From an uncultured Faecalibacterium sp. (GTDB lineage Bacteria; Bacillota; Clostridia; Oscillospirales; Ruminococcaceae), in NCBI GenBank assembly GCA_934513205.1, contig CAKSWU010000008.1, positions 1 to 64,000 of the forward strand: a DNA stretch of 64,000 nt, read 5' to 3'. A program made the translations under genes and the position numbers. Positions 33,883 to 42,633 of this stretch are shown piece after piece (positions within the stretch are counted from its first letter, which is position 1; each line of letters opens with the position of its first letter). The notes beneath the pieces were generated by a model. It ran no database searches. It saw only the letters and a program-made list of their open reading frames with translations, and was not told the origin of the DNA.

Positions 33883-33909
33883 TTCTCTCCCGAGAGAGAA
33901 GTGTATAAT
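33883..33909 (+). promoter_or_regulatory. azlCD promoter with overlapping inverted repeat
   Basis: TATAAT at 33904-33909 is a perfect -10. TTCTCTC-CCGA-GAGAGAA (33883-33900) occupies the -35 and spacer, so a bound repressor would block polymerase. No regulator gene is adjacent. Confidence 0.55.
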
Positions 33910-33953
33910 AGATTCTGTCGTTTTGGAACAGGAAAGGAGTCGTAAAAAGAAAG

Positions 33954-34745
33954 ATGGAAACTGCAACAAAGCTCCTTAGTCCGGAGCTTGTCAATGCCAA
34001 AAAGCCTGTCTGGGCATTCAGTAAAAAAACGTTCTGCGAGGGAATGCGGGATGGCGTCCCCATCGCTCTGGGATACTTTGCCGTCTCGTTCTCACTGGGC
34101 ATTGCGGCCCGCCGGGCGGGTTTCACCCCGTTTCAGGGATTTCTGGTCAGCCTGCTGAACAACGCTTCGGCGGGCGAGTATGCGGCGTTTGCCATCATCA
34201 TGGCGGATGCGACCTATCTGGAAGTCGCGGGCATCACTTTAATTGCAAACGCGCGTTATCTGCTGATGAGCTGTGCCCTGACCCAGCGGTTTGCGCCCGG
34301 GACACCCTTCTGGCACCGGCTGCTTGTTGGCTACGATGTGACGGACGAGCTGTTCGGCATCACCATTGCACGTCCGGGCAGCCTGAACCCATATTATACC
34401 TACGGTGCCATTCTGCTGGCAGCGCCGGCTTGGGCATCCGGTACGGCCTTTGGTATCATTGCAGGCAATCTGCTGCCGCTGCGGGCGGTCAGTGCTCTGA
34501 GCGTGGCGCTGTACGGAATGTTTCTGGCAATCATCATCCCGCCGTCCCGCAAAAGCCGGGTGGTAGCAGCGCTGGTGGCGGTCAGCTTTGCACTGAGCTT
34601 TGCGTGCAGCTATCTACCGGGCATCTCGGCATTGTCGGAAGGCACCCGCACCATCCTTTTGACCGTGTTGATCTCCACTGCAGCGGCGATCCTTTTCCCG
34701 GTGCAGACCGAGTCGGAGCAGGAGGCAGCGTATGACGCACAATAA
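33954..34745 (+). CDS. azlC: AzlC-family branched-chain amino acid exporter subunit
   Basis: A 263-residue membrane protein with about seven hydrophobic segments. GVPIALGYFAVSFSLGI near the N-terminus and LLNNASAGEYAAFAI are AzlC hallmarks. With the small AzlD partner it exports branched-chain amino acids or analogues; despite some database wording it is not an ABC permease. GAAAGGAG lies upstream of the ATG. Its end overlaps azlD by 14 bases, so the two are translationally coupled. Confidence 0.93.
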   Translation: METATKLLSPELVNAKKPVWAFSKKTFCEGMRDGVPIALGYFAVSFSLGIAARRAGFTPFQGFLVSLLNNASAGEYAAFAIIMADATYLEVAGITLIANARYLLMSCALTQRFAPGTPFWHRLLVGYDVTDELFGITIARPGSLNPYYTYGAILLAAPAWASGTAFGIIAGNLLPLRAVSALSVALYGMFLAIIIPPSRKSRVVAALVAVSFALSFACSYLPGISALSEGTRTILLTVLISTAAAILFPVQTESEQEAAYDAQ

Positions 34746-35037
34746 CTACATCTATATTGCGGTGATGGCACTGGTCTCCTATGCCATCCGTATCCTGCCA
34801 CTGACCCTGATCCGGAAGCCCATCCGGAACCGTTTCATTCAGTCGTTTCTGTATTATGTGCCGTATGTGACGCTGGCAGTGATGACCTTCCCGGCAATCA
34901 TCAATGCCACCCAAAGCCCGGCAGCCGGTGCTGTGGCACTGGTGGTGGGCATTGCCGCAGCGTGGTTCGGCGCAAGCCTGTTCCAGGTGTCCGTTGCCTG
35001 TTGTGCCGTTGTGTTCGTTCTGGAGCTTTTTCTGTGA
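34732..35037 (+). CDS. azlD: AzlD-family branched-chain amino acid exporter subunit
   Basis: A 101-residue membrane protein with three or four helices, containing YAIRILPLTLIRKPI and YYVPYVTLAVMTFPAI, typical of AzlD. It forms the export pair with AzlC. Its ATG lies inside the azlC coding region. Confidence 0.93.
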   Translation: MTHNNYIYIAVMALVSYAIRILPLTLIRKPIRNRFIQSFLYYVPYVTLAVMTFPAIINATQSPAAGAVALVVGIAAAWFGASLFQVSVACCAVVFVLELFL

Positions 35038-35100
35038 ATGATTCCTGCGGGCAACCAAAAAATCGCGCGTTCACAGTCCTGCGAGAAAGGAGCATTTCCA

Positions 35101-35943
35101 ATGAAAAAGGTCCTTGTTACCGGGGCAGGCGGCTTTGTCGGCTCCCGCATCCTTCAGCAGTGGAGCGGTTCCTATGTACTGTGCACCGCACCCAAGGGCT
35201 TTTTTGCGGCGGCAAAGAAAGACGAAGTCTGTGCGCTGGTCGAGACGCTGCATCCGGATGTCATCCTTCATACGGCGGCGCTTTCAGATACCGGTTTCTG
35301 CGCACAGCATCCGGAACAGGCATACCGTGCCAATGTGGAACTGCCTCTCTGGCTGGCAGAAGCAGCGCAGCAGACCGGTGCCAAGCTGGTAGCGTTCAGT
35401 TCGGACCAGGTCTATGCCGGAACTACTCTGCGCGGTCCGCTGCCGGAAACAATGATCCTTCAACCGTCCAACCTTTACGGACGGTACAAACTGGAAGCGG
35501 AGCAGCGGGTGCTGGAGTGCTGCCCGGACTCGGTCCACCTGCGGGCCTCCTGGATGTATGATCTCCCGGGCTACGGGCTGCCCATCCGAGGAAATCTGCC
35601 GCTGAATCTTCTCCGCGCTGCACTGCGTGGGGAAACGGTGTGCTTTTCCCGGAACGATTACCGCGGTGTGACCTACGTCAGGCAGGTAGTAGAGAACCTG
35701 AAACGTGTACTGGAACTTCCCGGCGGGGTGTACAACTTCGGCAGTGGAAACGATGCGGATATGATCCGGACTGTCCGGCAGTTTGCCGATGCAATGGGCA
35801 TTTCTGTGAACGTAGAGGAAGCAGACTGGAGCCGGAACCTTGTGATGGACAGCAAAAAACTGGAACGCGCAGGGATTCGGTTCGACACCACCCGGCATGG
35901 GATCCTGCGCTGCCTGCGCGACTATGGTTTTCTGCAGCCGTAA
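35101..35943 (+). CDS. RmlD-like NAD(P)-dependent sugar-nucleotide reductase (extended SDR)
   Basis: From ATG 35101 (AGAAAGGAG upstream) 280 residues. The N-terminal Rossmann motif is VTGAGGFVGSRIL, there is a Ser-Ser-Asp-Gln-Val-Tyr segment (AFSSDQVYAG), and LYGRYKLEAE contains the YxxxK catalytic pair. The fold matches dTDP-4-dehydrorhamnose reductase, which makes dTDP-L-rhamnose, but no rmlA, rmlB or rmlC gene is nearby, so another 4-keto sugar or a non-sugar substrate is possible. It follows azlD after 63 bases without a clear terminator, so it may be cotranscribed. Confidence 0.8.
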   Translation: MKKVLVTGAGGFVGSRILQQWSGSYVLCTAPKGFFAAAKKDEVCALVETLHPDVILHTAALSDTGFCAQHPEQAYRANVELPLWLAEAAQQTGAKLVAFSSDQVYAGTTLRGPLPETMILQPSNLYGRYKLEAEQRVLECCPDSVHLRASWMYDLPGYGLPIRGNLPLNLLRAALRGETVCFSRNDYRGVTYVRQVVENLKRVLELPGGVYNFGSGNDADMIRTVRQFADAMGISVNVEEADWSRNLVMDSKKLERAGIRFDTTRHGILRCLRDYGFLQP

Positions 35944-36118
35944 AATTTCCGTATCGCACAAAATTCCGACAAAATGAAACGAAAAAGCAGGAAAAACTGT
36001 GCGAAATCCAGCCAGAACAGGGCGGAAAACTACACGGTGTTTCTGCTTTTTTCTGTTGTTTGAGGGAGAACAGCCCCCGGAAAGGACGGCAACGATCCTG
36101 CATAAAAGTCATACTTAT

Positions 36119-36147
36119 TTTACAAGGCCCGGCAAGTCTGTTATAAT
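36119..36147 (+). promoter_or_regulatory. Promoter of the NCS2 permease gene
   Basis: TTTACA at 36119-36124, 17 bases, TATAAT at 36142-36147. The start near 36154 leaves about 60 bases of leader and excludes the ATG codons upstream of the proposed TTG start. Confidence 0.75.
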
Positions 36148-36214
36148 GGGTCCGCTTTTTGCAAAGCGACCGAAAAACATAAAAATCGTATCAAGACTGA
36201 GGAGAGTGGAACAT

Positions 36215-37612
36215 TTGAAGGAAGTCAAACTCGAAGAGTCGGCGTATCAGTTCGGCGGCAAAATGTCCCTGAAGCAGGCGATCCCGCTGGGTCTGCAGCA
36301 TGTCTGCGCCATGTTCGTGGGCAACCTGACCCCGCTGCTGATCATCACCAGTGCCTGCGGCATTGCAGGCGGTGAGTTCGCAGATCTGCAGGTCACGCTG
36401 CTGCAAAGCGCCATGTTCGTTGCCGGTGTGGTCACGCTGGTGCAGCTGTTCACCATCGGGCCGGTGGGCGGCGGCGTGCCTATCATCATGGGTACCAGCT
36501 CCGGTTTCATCGGCGTGTTCAACAGCGTCGTTGGGACGATGGGCGGCGGTGTGCTGGCCTATGGCGCGATCATGGGTGCGTCCATCATCGGCGGCATCTT
36601 TGAAAGCGTGCTGGGCTTCTTCCTCAAGCCGCTGCGCAGATTTTTCCCGCCGGTCGTCACCGGAACGGTGGTGCTTTCCATCGGTCTTTCGCTGATCTCG
36701 GTGGGCATCAACTCCTTTGGCGGCGGCAACAACGCCAAGGACTTCGGCTCTGTGGAAAATCTGCTTCTGGCACTGTTTGTGCTGGTGGTCATTCTGTTCT
36801 TCAAGCATTGGACCACCGGTTTCCTCAGTTCTTCTGCGATCCTCATCGGCATTCTGGCAGGTTACATCGCAGCTTTCGTCATGGGAATGGTGCTGCCTAC
36901 CACCGGCGTTACCGCCGAGGGTGTGGAGTTTACCAAAGCATGGGTGCTGAACTGGAGCAAAGTGGCACAGGCTTCCTGGTTTGCCATGCCCAAACTGATG
37001 CCGGTCAAGATCGTGTTTGATGCCCGGGCTATCCTGCCGGTGCTCATCATGTTCATCGTCACTGCCGTGGAGACGGTGGGCGATATCTCCGGCGTGATGG
37101 AGGGCGGCATGAACCGCGAGCCCTCTGATAAGGAGCTGTCCGGCGGCATCATCTGTGACGGTCTTGGCTCCACCTTTGCAGCCCTGTTCGGCGTGCTGCC
37201 CAACACCTCGTTCAGTCAGAATGTGGGTCTGGTGGCGATGACCAAGGTGGTCAACCGCATGGCGCTGGCTTCCGGCGCTGTGTTCCTGATCCTGTGCGGA
37301 CTGATCCCCAAGCTGGGCGCGCTGATCTCCATCATGCCGCAGGCCGTTCTGGGCGGCGCTGCCGTTATGATGTTCTCGTCCATCGTGGTCAGCGGCATCC
37401 AGCTGATCACAAAGGAGAAGATGACCCCGCGCCATCTGACCATCGTGTCTGTGGCACTGGGTGTGGGCTACGGCATGGGTGCCAACAGTGGTATTCTGGC
37501 AAACGCTCCGCAGGCATTCCAGCTGATCTGCGGTGAGTCCGGCATCGTTCCGGCTGCCTTTGTGGCGATCCTTCTGAACGTCCTGCTGCCCAAAAACGAT
37601 CGCGCAGAATAA
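36215..37612 (+). CDS. NCS2-family nucleobase permease (xanthine/uric acid type)
   Basis: From a TTG codon at 36215 (GAGGAG at about 36199-36204) 465 residues; no ATG fits between the promoter and the first conserved residues. About 12-14 membrane helices, starting QAIPLGLQHVCAMFVGNLTP, the typical NCS2 N-terminus; the family motif region TSFSQNVGLVAMTKVVNR corresponds to the conserved (Q/E/P)NxGxxxxT(R/K)-like segment of xanthine/urate transporters. It imports purine bases with protons or sodium. Its end is 6 bases from the convergent mocA-like gene, so it flanks the molybdenum hydroxylase locus and may supply its substrate. Confidence 0.88.
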   Translation: MKEVKLEESAYQFGGKMSLKQAIPLGLQHVCAMFVGNLTPLLIITSACGIAGGEFADLQVTLLQSAMFVAGVVTLVQLFTIGPVGGGVPIIMGTSSGFIGVFNSVVGTMGGGVLAYGAIMGASIIGGIFESVLGFFLKPLRRFFPPVVTGTVVLSIGLSLISVGINSFGGGNNAKDFGSVENLLLALFVLVVILFFKHWTTGFLSSSAILIGILAGYIAAFVMGMVLPTTGVTAEGVEFTKAWVLNWSKVAQASWFAMPKLMPVKIVFDARAILPVLIMFIVTAVETVGDISGVMEGGMNREPSDKELSGGIICDGLGSTFAALFGVLPNTSFSQNVGLVAMTKVVNRMALASGAVFLILCGLIPKLGALISIMPQAVLGGAAVMMFSSIVVSGIQLITKEKMTPRHLTIVSVALGVGYGMGANSGILANAPQAFQLICGESGIVPAAFVAILLNVLLPKNDRAE

Positions 37613-37618
37613 GCTTTA

Positions 37619-38272
37619 CTACCGCTGTGCAATTGCTTGCAGCTGTGTCAGGGCTTCCGGGGTGTCAGCATCAGACAATTCCCAGCGATCTTGAATGTAG
37701 ACCGTATGGACGTGCTCTGGATATTTCCGAAGCAGAACGCTGCCGCCCATGCCCTGCGGCAGGGTGAGCAATTCCTGAAAAAGTCCTTTTTCAAACAGAA
37801 CGGGACTTCCGGTAAGGGGAGATGGGTCATTCCGGACCCGGAACCCCAGACGGAAGATCTCTCGTTCTGTTTCTTTTTGCCGTTCCAGCCGTGTCCTGTG
37901 GTCCCAGCAGGAGATGCCCGCCATGGCTTCCACTGTCTCCCGGCACAGAAGCGGCTGATCCCCCGGCAGGAACATACAGCCGAAAAGCTCCGGCACCTGT
38001 TCCAGCAGCGCGGAAAGCCCAAGCCGCACCGTATCGTTCCGACCGGGCAGATCGTGCAGCAGCACCGGAACATCGCGGGAGCGGCAAAGCTGCGCAACTT
38101 CTTCCGAACGCGTCACTACGATGCGGGCCGAAAGCTCTGGCGTATCGGTCGCCGTAAATGCGCGGCAGAGCATCGGCTCCCCGCAGAAGTCTGCCAGCAG
38201 CTTGTTGGAGCCAAAACGGCGGCTTAACCCGGACGCCATGATGACACAGCCCACCGGAAGAAGTTCTTTCAT
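37619..38272 (-). CDS. MobA-like NTP transferase, probable molybdenum cofactor cytidylyltransferase (MocA-like)
   Basis: From ATG 38272 (AGAAGGAG upstream) 217 residues. The N-terminal nucleotide-binding motif is MASGLSRRFGSNKLL and a PGDQPLL segment carries the metal Asp. In MocA, CTP and molybdopterin give the cytosine dinucleotide cofactor used by hydroxylases of the xanthine dehydrogenase family, which fits the divergent operon next door. The start lies 98 bases from the FAD-subunit start on the other strand, so the two units share a regulatory region. Cytidylyl rather than guanylyl specificity is inferred from context. Confidence 0.85.
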   Translation of the reverse strand: MKELLPVGCVIMASGLSRRFGSNKLLADFCGEPMLCRAFTATDTPELSARIVVTRSEEVAQLCRSRDVPVLLHDLPGRNDTVRLGLSALLEQVPELFGCMFLPGDQPLLCRETVEAMAGISCWDHRTRLERQKETEREIFRLGFRVRNDPSPLTGSPVLFEKGLFQELLTLPQGMGGSVLLRKYPEHVHTVYIQDRWELSDADTPEALTQLQAIAQR

Positions 38273-38369
38273 ACAGTACCACTCCTTCTGAAACGAATTC
38301 ACAATAGTATTATATCGAAATCTGTGTTAAAATAAAAGAAGAGATCAACAAAGAGAGGAACCTGCAGCT

Positions 38370-39173
38370 ATGATGACGATCCGAGAATATAAGCGGGCTG
38401 AAACTCTGGAAGAAGCGTGGCAGCTGAACCAGAAAAAGGCCAACCGTGTGCTGGGCGGCATGATCTGGCTTAAAATGGAGAATATCAATGTCGGCACAGC
38501 CATCGACCTGTCCGGTCTGGGACTGGACACCATTGAGGAGACCGATGACAGCTTTTCCATCGGTGCCATGGCTACCCTGCGGCAGCTGGAAGAACACCCC
38601 GGATTTTCCGCCTATACCAACGGCGCGGTCAAAGAGGCTCTGCGGCACATTGTGGGTGTGCAGCTGCGCAATCTGGCAACTGTGGGCGGCAGCATTTACA
38701 GCCGGTTTGGTTTTTCCGATGTGCTGACCCTGTTCCTTGCCATGGACTGCGATGTGGAGCTGTACAAAGGCGGCATCGTTCCGCTGTATGAGTATGCCCG
38801 GCAGCCGTATGACCGGGATATTCTTGTGCGGCTGATCGTGAAAAAGACCACTGCACAGTACAATTACCAGTCTGTGCGCAACAGTCAGACCGATATCCCG
38901 GTGCTGACCTGTGCAGCCGCCCGCAGTGCCGATGGAGGCTATCGCATCGTCATCGGTGCGCGTCCCATGAAGGCGGAGCGGTTTGAATTTTCGGCACAGG
39001 GGGACATCTGCGCACCGGAACTGGCTCAAAAGCTGGCAGACGATGTAAAAGACCGGGTCGTGACCGGCTCCAATCTGCGTGGCAGTGCAGAATATCGCCG
39101 TCATCTGGCGGGCGTTCTGACAAAGCGTGCTGTTCTGGACCTGGAAAACCCCGCTGAACAGGAGGAGAATTAA
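38370..39173 (+). CDS. Molybdenum hydroxylase FAD-binding subunit (XdhB/CoxM-like)
   Basis: A 267-residue subunit of the medium-chain type. VLGGMIWLKM near residue 28-37 corresponds to the first FAD loop, and LRNLATVGGSIYSRFGFSD to the second (normally ATxGGNI.....SD). It passes electrons from the 2Fe-2S subunit to NAD or another acceptor. The start ATG 38370 follows GAGAGG at 38353-38358. It is the first gene of an operon of ten genes running to 47538. The next gene begins immediately after its stop codon. Confidence 0.9.
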   Translation: MMTIREYKRAETLEEAWQLNQKKANRVLGGMIWLKMENINVGTAIDLSGLGLDTIEETDDSFSIGAMATLRQLEEHPGFSAYTNGAVKEALRHIVGVQLRNLATVGGSIYSRFGFSDVLTLFLAMDCDVELYKGGIVPLYEYARQPYDRDILVRLIVKKTTAQYNYQSVRNSQTDIPVLTCAAARSADGGYRIVIGARPMKAERFEFSAQGDICAPELAQKLADDVKDRVVTGSNLRGSAEYRRHLAGVLTKRAVLDLENPAEQEEN

Positions 39174-39644
39174 ATGCAGATCACCCTTACCCTGAACGGA
39201 GCGCGGATCACCGAGGATGTAGCTCCGGATATGCTTCTGATCGACTTTGTCCGTGCCCACGGCTGCAAGAGCGTCAAACGCGGCTGCGAGACCTCCAACT
39301 GCGGGTTGTGCACGGTATTTATGGACGACACTCCCATCCTGTCCTGCTCCATGCTGGTGGCACGGGCAGATGGACATAAGATCACCACTCTGGAGGGCCT
39401 GCAGGAAGAAGCAGCAGAGTTTGGCGGCTTTATTGCCGATCAGGGCGCAGAACAGTGCGGCTTTTGCAACCCTGGCTTTATTATGAATGCGCTGGCGCTG
39501 TTCCGGGAAAATCCGTATCCTACCGAAGAGCAGGTGAAGGAGTATCTTGCCGGTAACCTCTGCCGCTGCTCTGGTTACGAAGGCCAGCTGCGGGGTATTA
39601 TGAACTTTCTGGCATGGAAAAAGCAGAAGGAGGCCGCAGAATGA
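39174..39644 (+). CDS. Molybdenum hydroxylase 2Fe-2S subunit (XdhC/CoxS-like)
   Basis: A 156-residue subunit with two iron-sulfur clusters. The plant-ferredoxin-type cluster uses Cys38, Cys43, Cys46 and Cys58; the C-terminal helical cluster uses Cys95, Cys98, Cys130 and Cys132 (CGFCNPGF and NLCRCSGY). These relay electrons from the molybdenum site to FAD. The ATG abuts the stop of the FAD-subunit gene and the stop overlaps the next start by 4 bases. Confidence 0.96.
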   Translation: MQITLTLNGARITEDVAPDMLLIDFVRAHGCKSVKRGCETSNCGLCTVFMDDTPILSCSMLVARADGHKITTLEGLQEEAAEFGGFIADQGAEQCGFCNPGFIMNALALFRENPYPTEEQVKEYLAGNLCRCSGYEGQLRGIMNFLAWKKQKEAAE

Positions 39645-41929
39645 ATACTGTCAATAAATCCTTCCGCAAAAAGGATGCCATGCAGCTGGTAACAGGCCAG
39701 CCGGTCTACACGGACGATCTGGCCCCTGCAGACTGCCTGATTGTCAAGCTGCTGCGTTCCCCCCACGCCAATGCGATGGTTCGCACCATCAACACGGATG
39801 TGGCGAAAAAGGTGCCCGGCATTGAGGCAATCTATACATGGCAGGATGTTCCGCAGGATGCAAGCCGCTACACACAGGCCGGTCAGACCTATCCGGAAGC
39901 CAGCCCCTATGACCGCCTGCTCATCGACCGGCACGTCCGGTTCGTGGGCGATGTGGTGGCTATCGTAGCCGGTAAAGATGAAAAGTGCGTGGATAAGGCG
40001 CTGAAGCTCATCAAGGTGGACTATGAAGTACTGGAAGCAGTGCTGGACTATCACACTGCGAAGGATAATCCCATCCTTGTCCATCCGGAGGACAACTGGG
40101 AGAGCCTGAGCCCGGTAGGTGCCGACAACAAGCGGAACCTTTGTGCCCACGATGAATGCGGTTCCGGCGACATTGAAGCCGTTCTGGCAGAGTGCGATGT
40201 GGTCATCGACCGGGTATACCATACCAAAGCCTGCCAGCAGGCGATGATGGAGACCTTCCGCACCTGCTGTTCCATCGACCCCTATGGACGTCTGAATGTG
40301 CTCAGCTCTACGCAGATCGTGTTCCATGCCCGCCGCAACATTGCAAATGCCCTGCACATTCCCAAGTCCATGGTGCGCGTTTCCAAACCGCGCATCGGCG
40401 GCGGCTTTGGCGCCAAGCAGACCGCTGTCAGCGAGGTGTACCCGGCATTTGTGACGTGGATGACGAAAAAGCCTTCCAAGATCATCTTCAGCCGCGTGGA
40501 GAGCCAGACGGCTTCTTCGCCCCGGCACGAGATGGAACTGCATGTCCGGCTGGGCGCTACCAGAGACGGTATCGTGAAGGGCATCGACCTGTACACCCTG
40601 TCCAATACGGGTGCTTATGGTGAGCATGGTCCCACGACAGTGGGTCTGACCGGACATAAGTCCATCCCGCTGTATGGCAAAGCCGAGGCATTCCGCTTCG
40701 TCAGCGATGTCGTCTATACCAATCACATGTCCGCCGGTGCATACCGCGGCTATGGTGCAACTCAGGGGCTGTTTGCGGTGGAATCTGCCGTAAATGAGCT
40801 GGCGCACAAACTGAACATGGACCCCATCGAGCTGCGCCTGAAGAACACGGTGCAGGAAGGCGATGTGATGCCCGCCTACTACGGTGCAGTGAACACCAGC
40901 TGTGCGTTGGACCGCTGCCTTGTAAAGGTGCGGGAGATGATCGACTGGGAGCACAAGTATCCTGTCCGGGACATGGGCAACGGGAAAGTGCGTGCAGTGG
41001 GCATGGGCATGGCGATGCAGGGTTCTGGCATTTCCGGCATGGACGTTGGCAGTGCCACCCTTAAGCTGAACGACGACGGGTTCTATACCCTGATGATCGG
41101 TGCGGCGGATATGGGCACCGGCTGTGATACCACGCTGGCGCAGATCGCCGCTGAGGTGCTGGAATGCCCGCTGGACAATATTACGGTGTTCGGCGCAGAT
41201 ACGGACACTTCCCCCTACGATTCCGGCTCCTATGCGTCCAGCACGACATACGTTACCGGCAAGGCCACCGAGAAGTGCGCCATGAAGCTGCGGGAGCAGA
41301 TCTGCAAGCTGGGCGCAGAGCTGCTGGAATGCCCGGCGGATGCTGTGGAATTTGACGGAAAGGTCGTGTTTGCAAGCGCAGACCCTGCCCATCAAAAAAC
41401 TTTGTCCGAAATCGCGTATGCCTCGCAGTTCGGTCACATGGTCCCGCTGGAAGCCACCGAGACGCACACCTCTCCGCTGTCACCGCCGCCGTTCATGGTG
41501 GGAGCTGCCGAGATCGAGGTAGACACCGAGACCGGCGAGGTCAAGGTGTTGGAATTTGACGCCTGCGTGGACTGCGGTACCCCCATCAACCCCAATCTGA
41601 CCCGGGTGCAGGCAGAGGGCGGCATTCTGCAAGGCATCGGCATGACCCTGACGGAAAACATCACCTACGACAAAAACGGCTATCCGGAAGAGAACTCTCT
41701 GTTCCAGTACAAGATCCCTGCCCGAAACGATATCGGCCACATCCATGTGGAATTTGAGAACAGCTACGAGCACAACGGCCCATTTGGTGCAAAATCCATC
41801 GGCGAAGTGGTCATCAACACTCCGCTGCCTGCTATTTCGGACGCCATTTACAATGCCATTGGAACCCGGTTCTTTGAACTGCCCATCACCCCGGAAAAAA
41901 TCGCCATGGCAGCAGCGGAAAAAGAATAA
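39641..41929 (+). CDS. Molybdenum hydroxylase catalytic subunit, probable selenium-dependent purine/xanthine-type dehydrogenase
   Basis: A 762-residue catalytic subunit of the xanthine oxidase family, from ATG 39641 overlapping the previous stop (ATGA). Order of features: the a/b hammerhead domain (about 15-120), the cofactor-binding IGGGFGAKQ (about 251-259), AGAYRGYGATQG at the position of the xanthine oxidase active-site arginine loop, and KSIGEVV near 718, containing the catalytic Glu. Neighbouring selD, yedF, yqeB and yqeC mark it as a selenium-dependent molybdenum hydroxylase, in which selenium is a labile ligand of Mo and not selenocysteine. The NCS2 permease nearby points to a purine substrate, but nicotinate or another N-heterocycle is possible. 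Confidence 0.9.
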   Translation: MNTVNKSFRKKDAMQLVTGQPVYTDDLAPADCLIVKLLRSPHANAMVRTINTDVAKKVPGIEAIYTWQDVPQDASRYTQAGQTYPEASPYDRLLIDRHVRFVGDVVAIVAGKDEKCVDKALKLIKVDYEVLEAVLDYHTAKDNPILVHPEDNWESLSPVGADNKRNLCAHDECGSGDIEAVLAECDVVIDRVYHTKACQQAMMETFRTCCSIDPYGRLNVLSSTQIVFHARRNIANALHIPKSMVRVSKPRIGGGFGAKQTAVSEVYPAFVTWMTKKPSKIIFSRVESQTASSPRHEMELHVRLGATRDGIVKGIDLYTLSNTGAYGEHGPTTVGLTGHKSIPLYGKAEAFRFVSDVVYTNHMSAGAYRGYGATQGLFAVESAVNELAHKLNMDPIELRLKNTVQEGDVMPAYYGAVNTSCALDRCLVKVREMIDWEHKYPVRDMGNGKVRAVGMGMAMQGSGISGMDVGSATLKLNDDGFYTLMIGAADMGTGCDTTLAQIAAEVLECPLDNITVFGADTDTSPYDSGSYASSTTYVTGKATEKCAMKLREQICKLGAELLECPADAVEFDGKVVFASADPAHQKTLSEIAYASQFGHMVPLEATETHTSPLSPPPFMVGAAEIEVDTETGEVKVLEFDACVDCGTPINPNLTRVQAEGGILQGIGMTLTENITYDKNGYPEENSLFQYKIPARNDIGHIHVEFENSYEHNGPFGAKSIGEVVINTPLPAISDAIYNAIGTRFFELPITPEKIAMAAAEKE

Positions 41930-41934
41930 GCAAT

Positions 41935-42633
41935 ATGCTGACGGAAAAGGACTTCCCGTTTCTGGCGCAGAAGGGTCATGTTGTTTCTCTGGTGGGCGGC
42001 GGGGGAAAAACCACGTTGCTGTATGCCATGGCAGCGCATTGTGCTCGCAAAAGCTGGCGGGTGTTGGTGATGACCACCACTCACATCCGGCAGCCTGCCG
42101 CCTGCTATGCACCGGATGAAGCGGCTCTTTCTGCCCTATGGCAGGCGGGTCACTATGTAGTGATCGGCACCCCGGCAGAAAACGGGAAGCTGACCCTGCC
42201 GCAGCCGCGGTTTCTACGTTGGATGGAACAAGCAGACATCGTGCTCGTTGAAGCGGACGGTGCAAAGTGCCGCCCCTGCAAAGCCCCGGCGGCCTACGAG
42301 CCGGTGATCCTGCCGCAGAGCGATATCATTTTGGCAGTGGCAGGGCTGTCGGCACTGGGAAGGCCCCTGCGGGAGGTCTGCTTCCGGGCAGAACTTGCGT
42401 CAGAGCTGCTTGCCGTGCCACAGGACACACCTGTAACGCCCGGTATTCTGGCACAGCTGCTTGCCGACGAAAACGGCGGACGAAAAAATGCGGGAGACCG
42501 CTGCTTTTTGGCTGTGCTCAATCAGGCTGATTCGCCGCAGTGCCGACAGCTTGGGATACAAACGCAGCTGGAACTGCAAAAGCTTGGCGTGCAGAGCGTA
42601 TGGACCTGCTTTGAAGAAGGAGAACGTGCATGA
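41935..42633 (+). CDS. yqeC: Selenium-dependent hydroxylase accessory protein YqeC
   Basis: A 232-residue protein with a Walker-A-like SLVGGGGKTTLLYAMA near the N-terminus and VLVEADGAKCRPCKAP in the middle, the pattern of YqeC proteins found only with selenium-dependent molybdenum hydroxylases. The nucleotide-binding site suggests an ATP- or GTP-driven step in cofactor assembly or insertion; the exact reaction is not known. It begins 5 bases after the catalytic subunit gene and overlaps selD by 4 bases. Confidence 0.88.
   Translation: MLTEKDFPFLAQKGHVVSLVGGGGKTTLLYAMAAHCARKSWRVLVMTTTHIRQPAACYAPDEAALSALWQAGHYVVIGTPAENGKLTLPQPRFLRWMEQADIVLVEADGAKCRPCKAPAAYEPVILPQSDIILAVAGLSALGRPLREVCFRAELASELLAVPQDTPVTPGILAQLLADENGGRKNAGDRCFLAVLNQADSPQCRQLGIQTQLELQKLGVQSVWTCFEEGERA

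Noticed and set aside
36147..36214. Possible purine or xanthine riboswitch upstream of the NCS2 permease
   Set aside because: The leader is only about 60 bases, with one short CGCTTT/AAAGCG hairpin and none of the conserved loop sequences of purine riboswitches.
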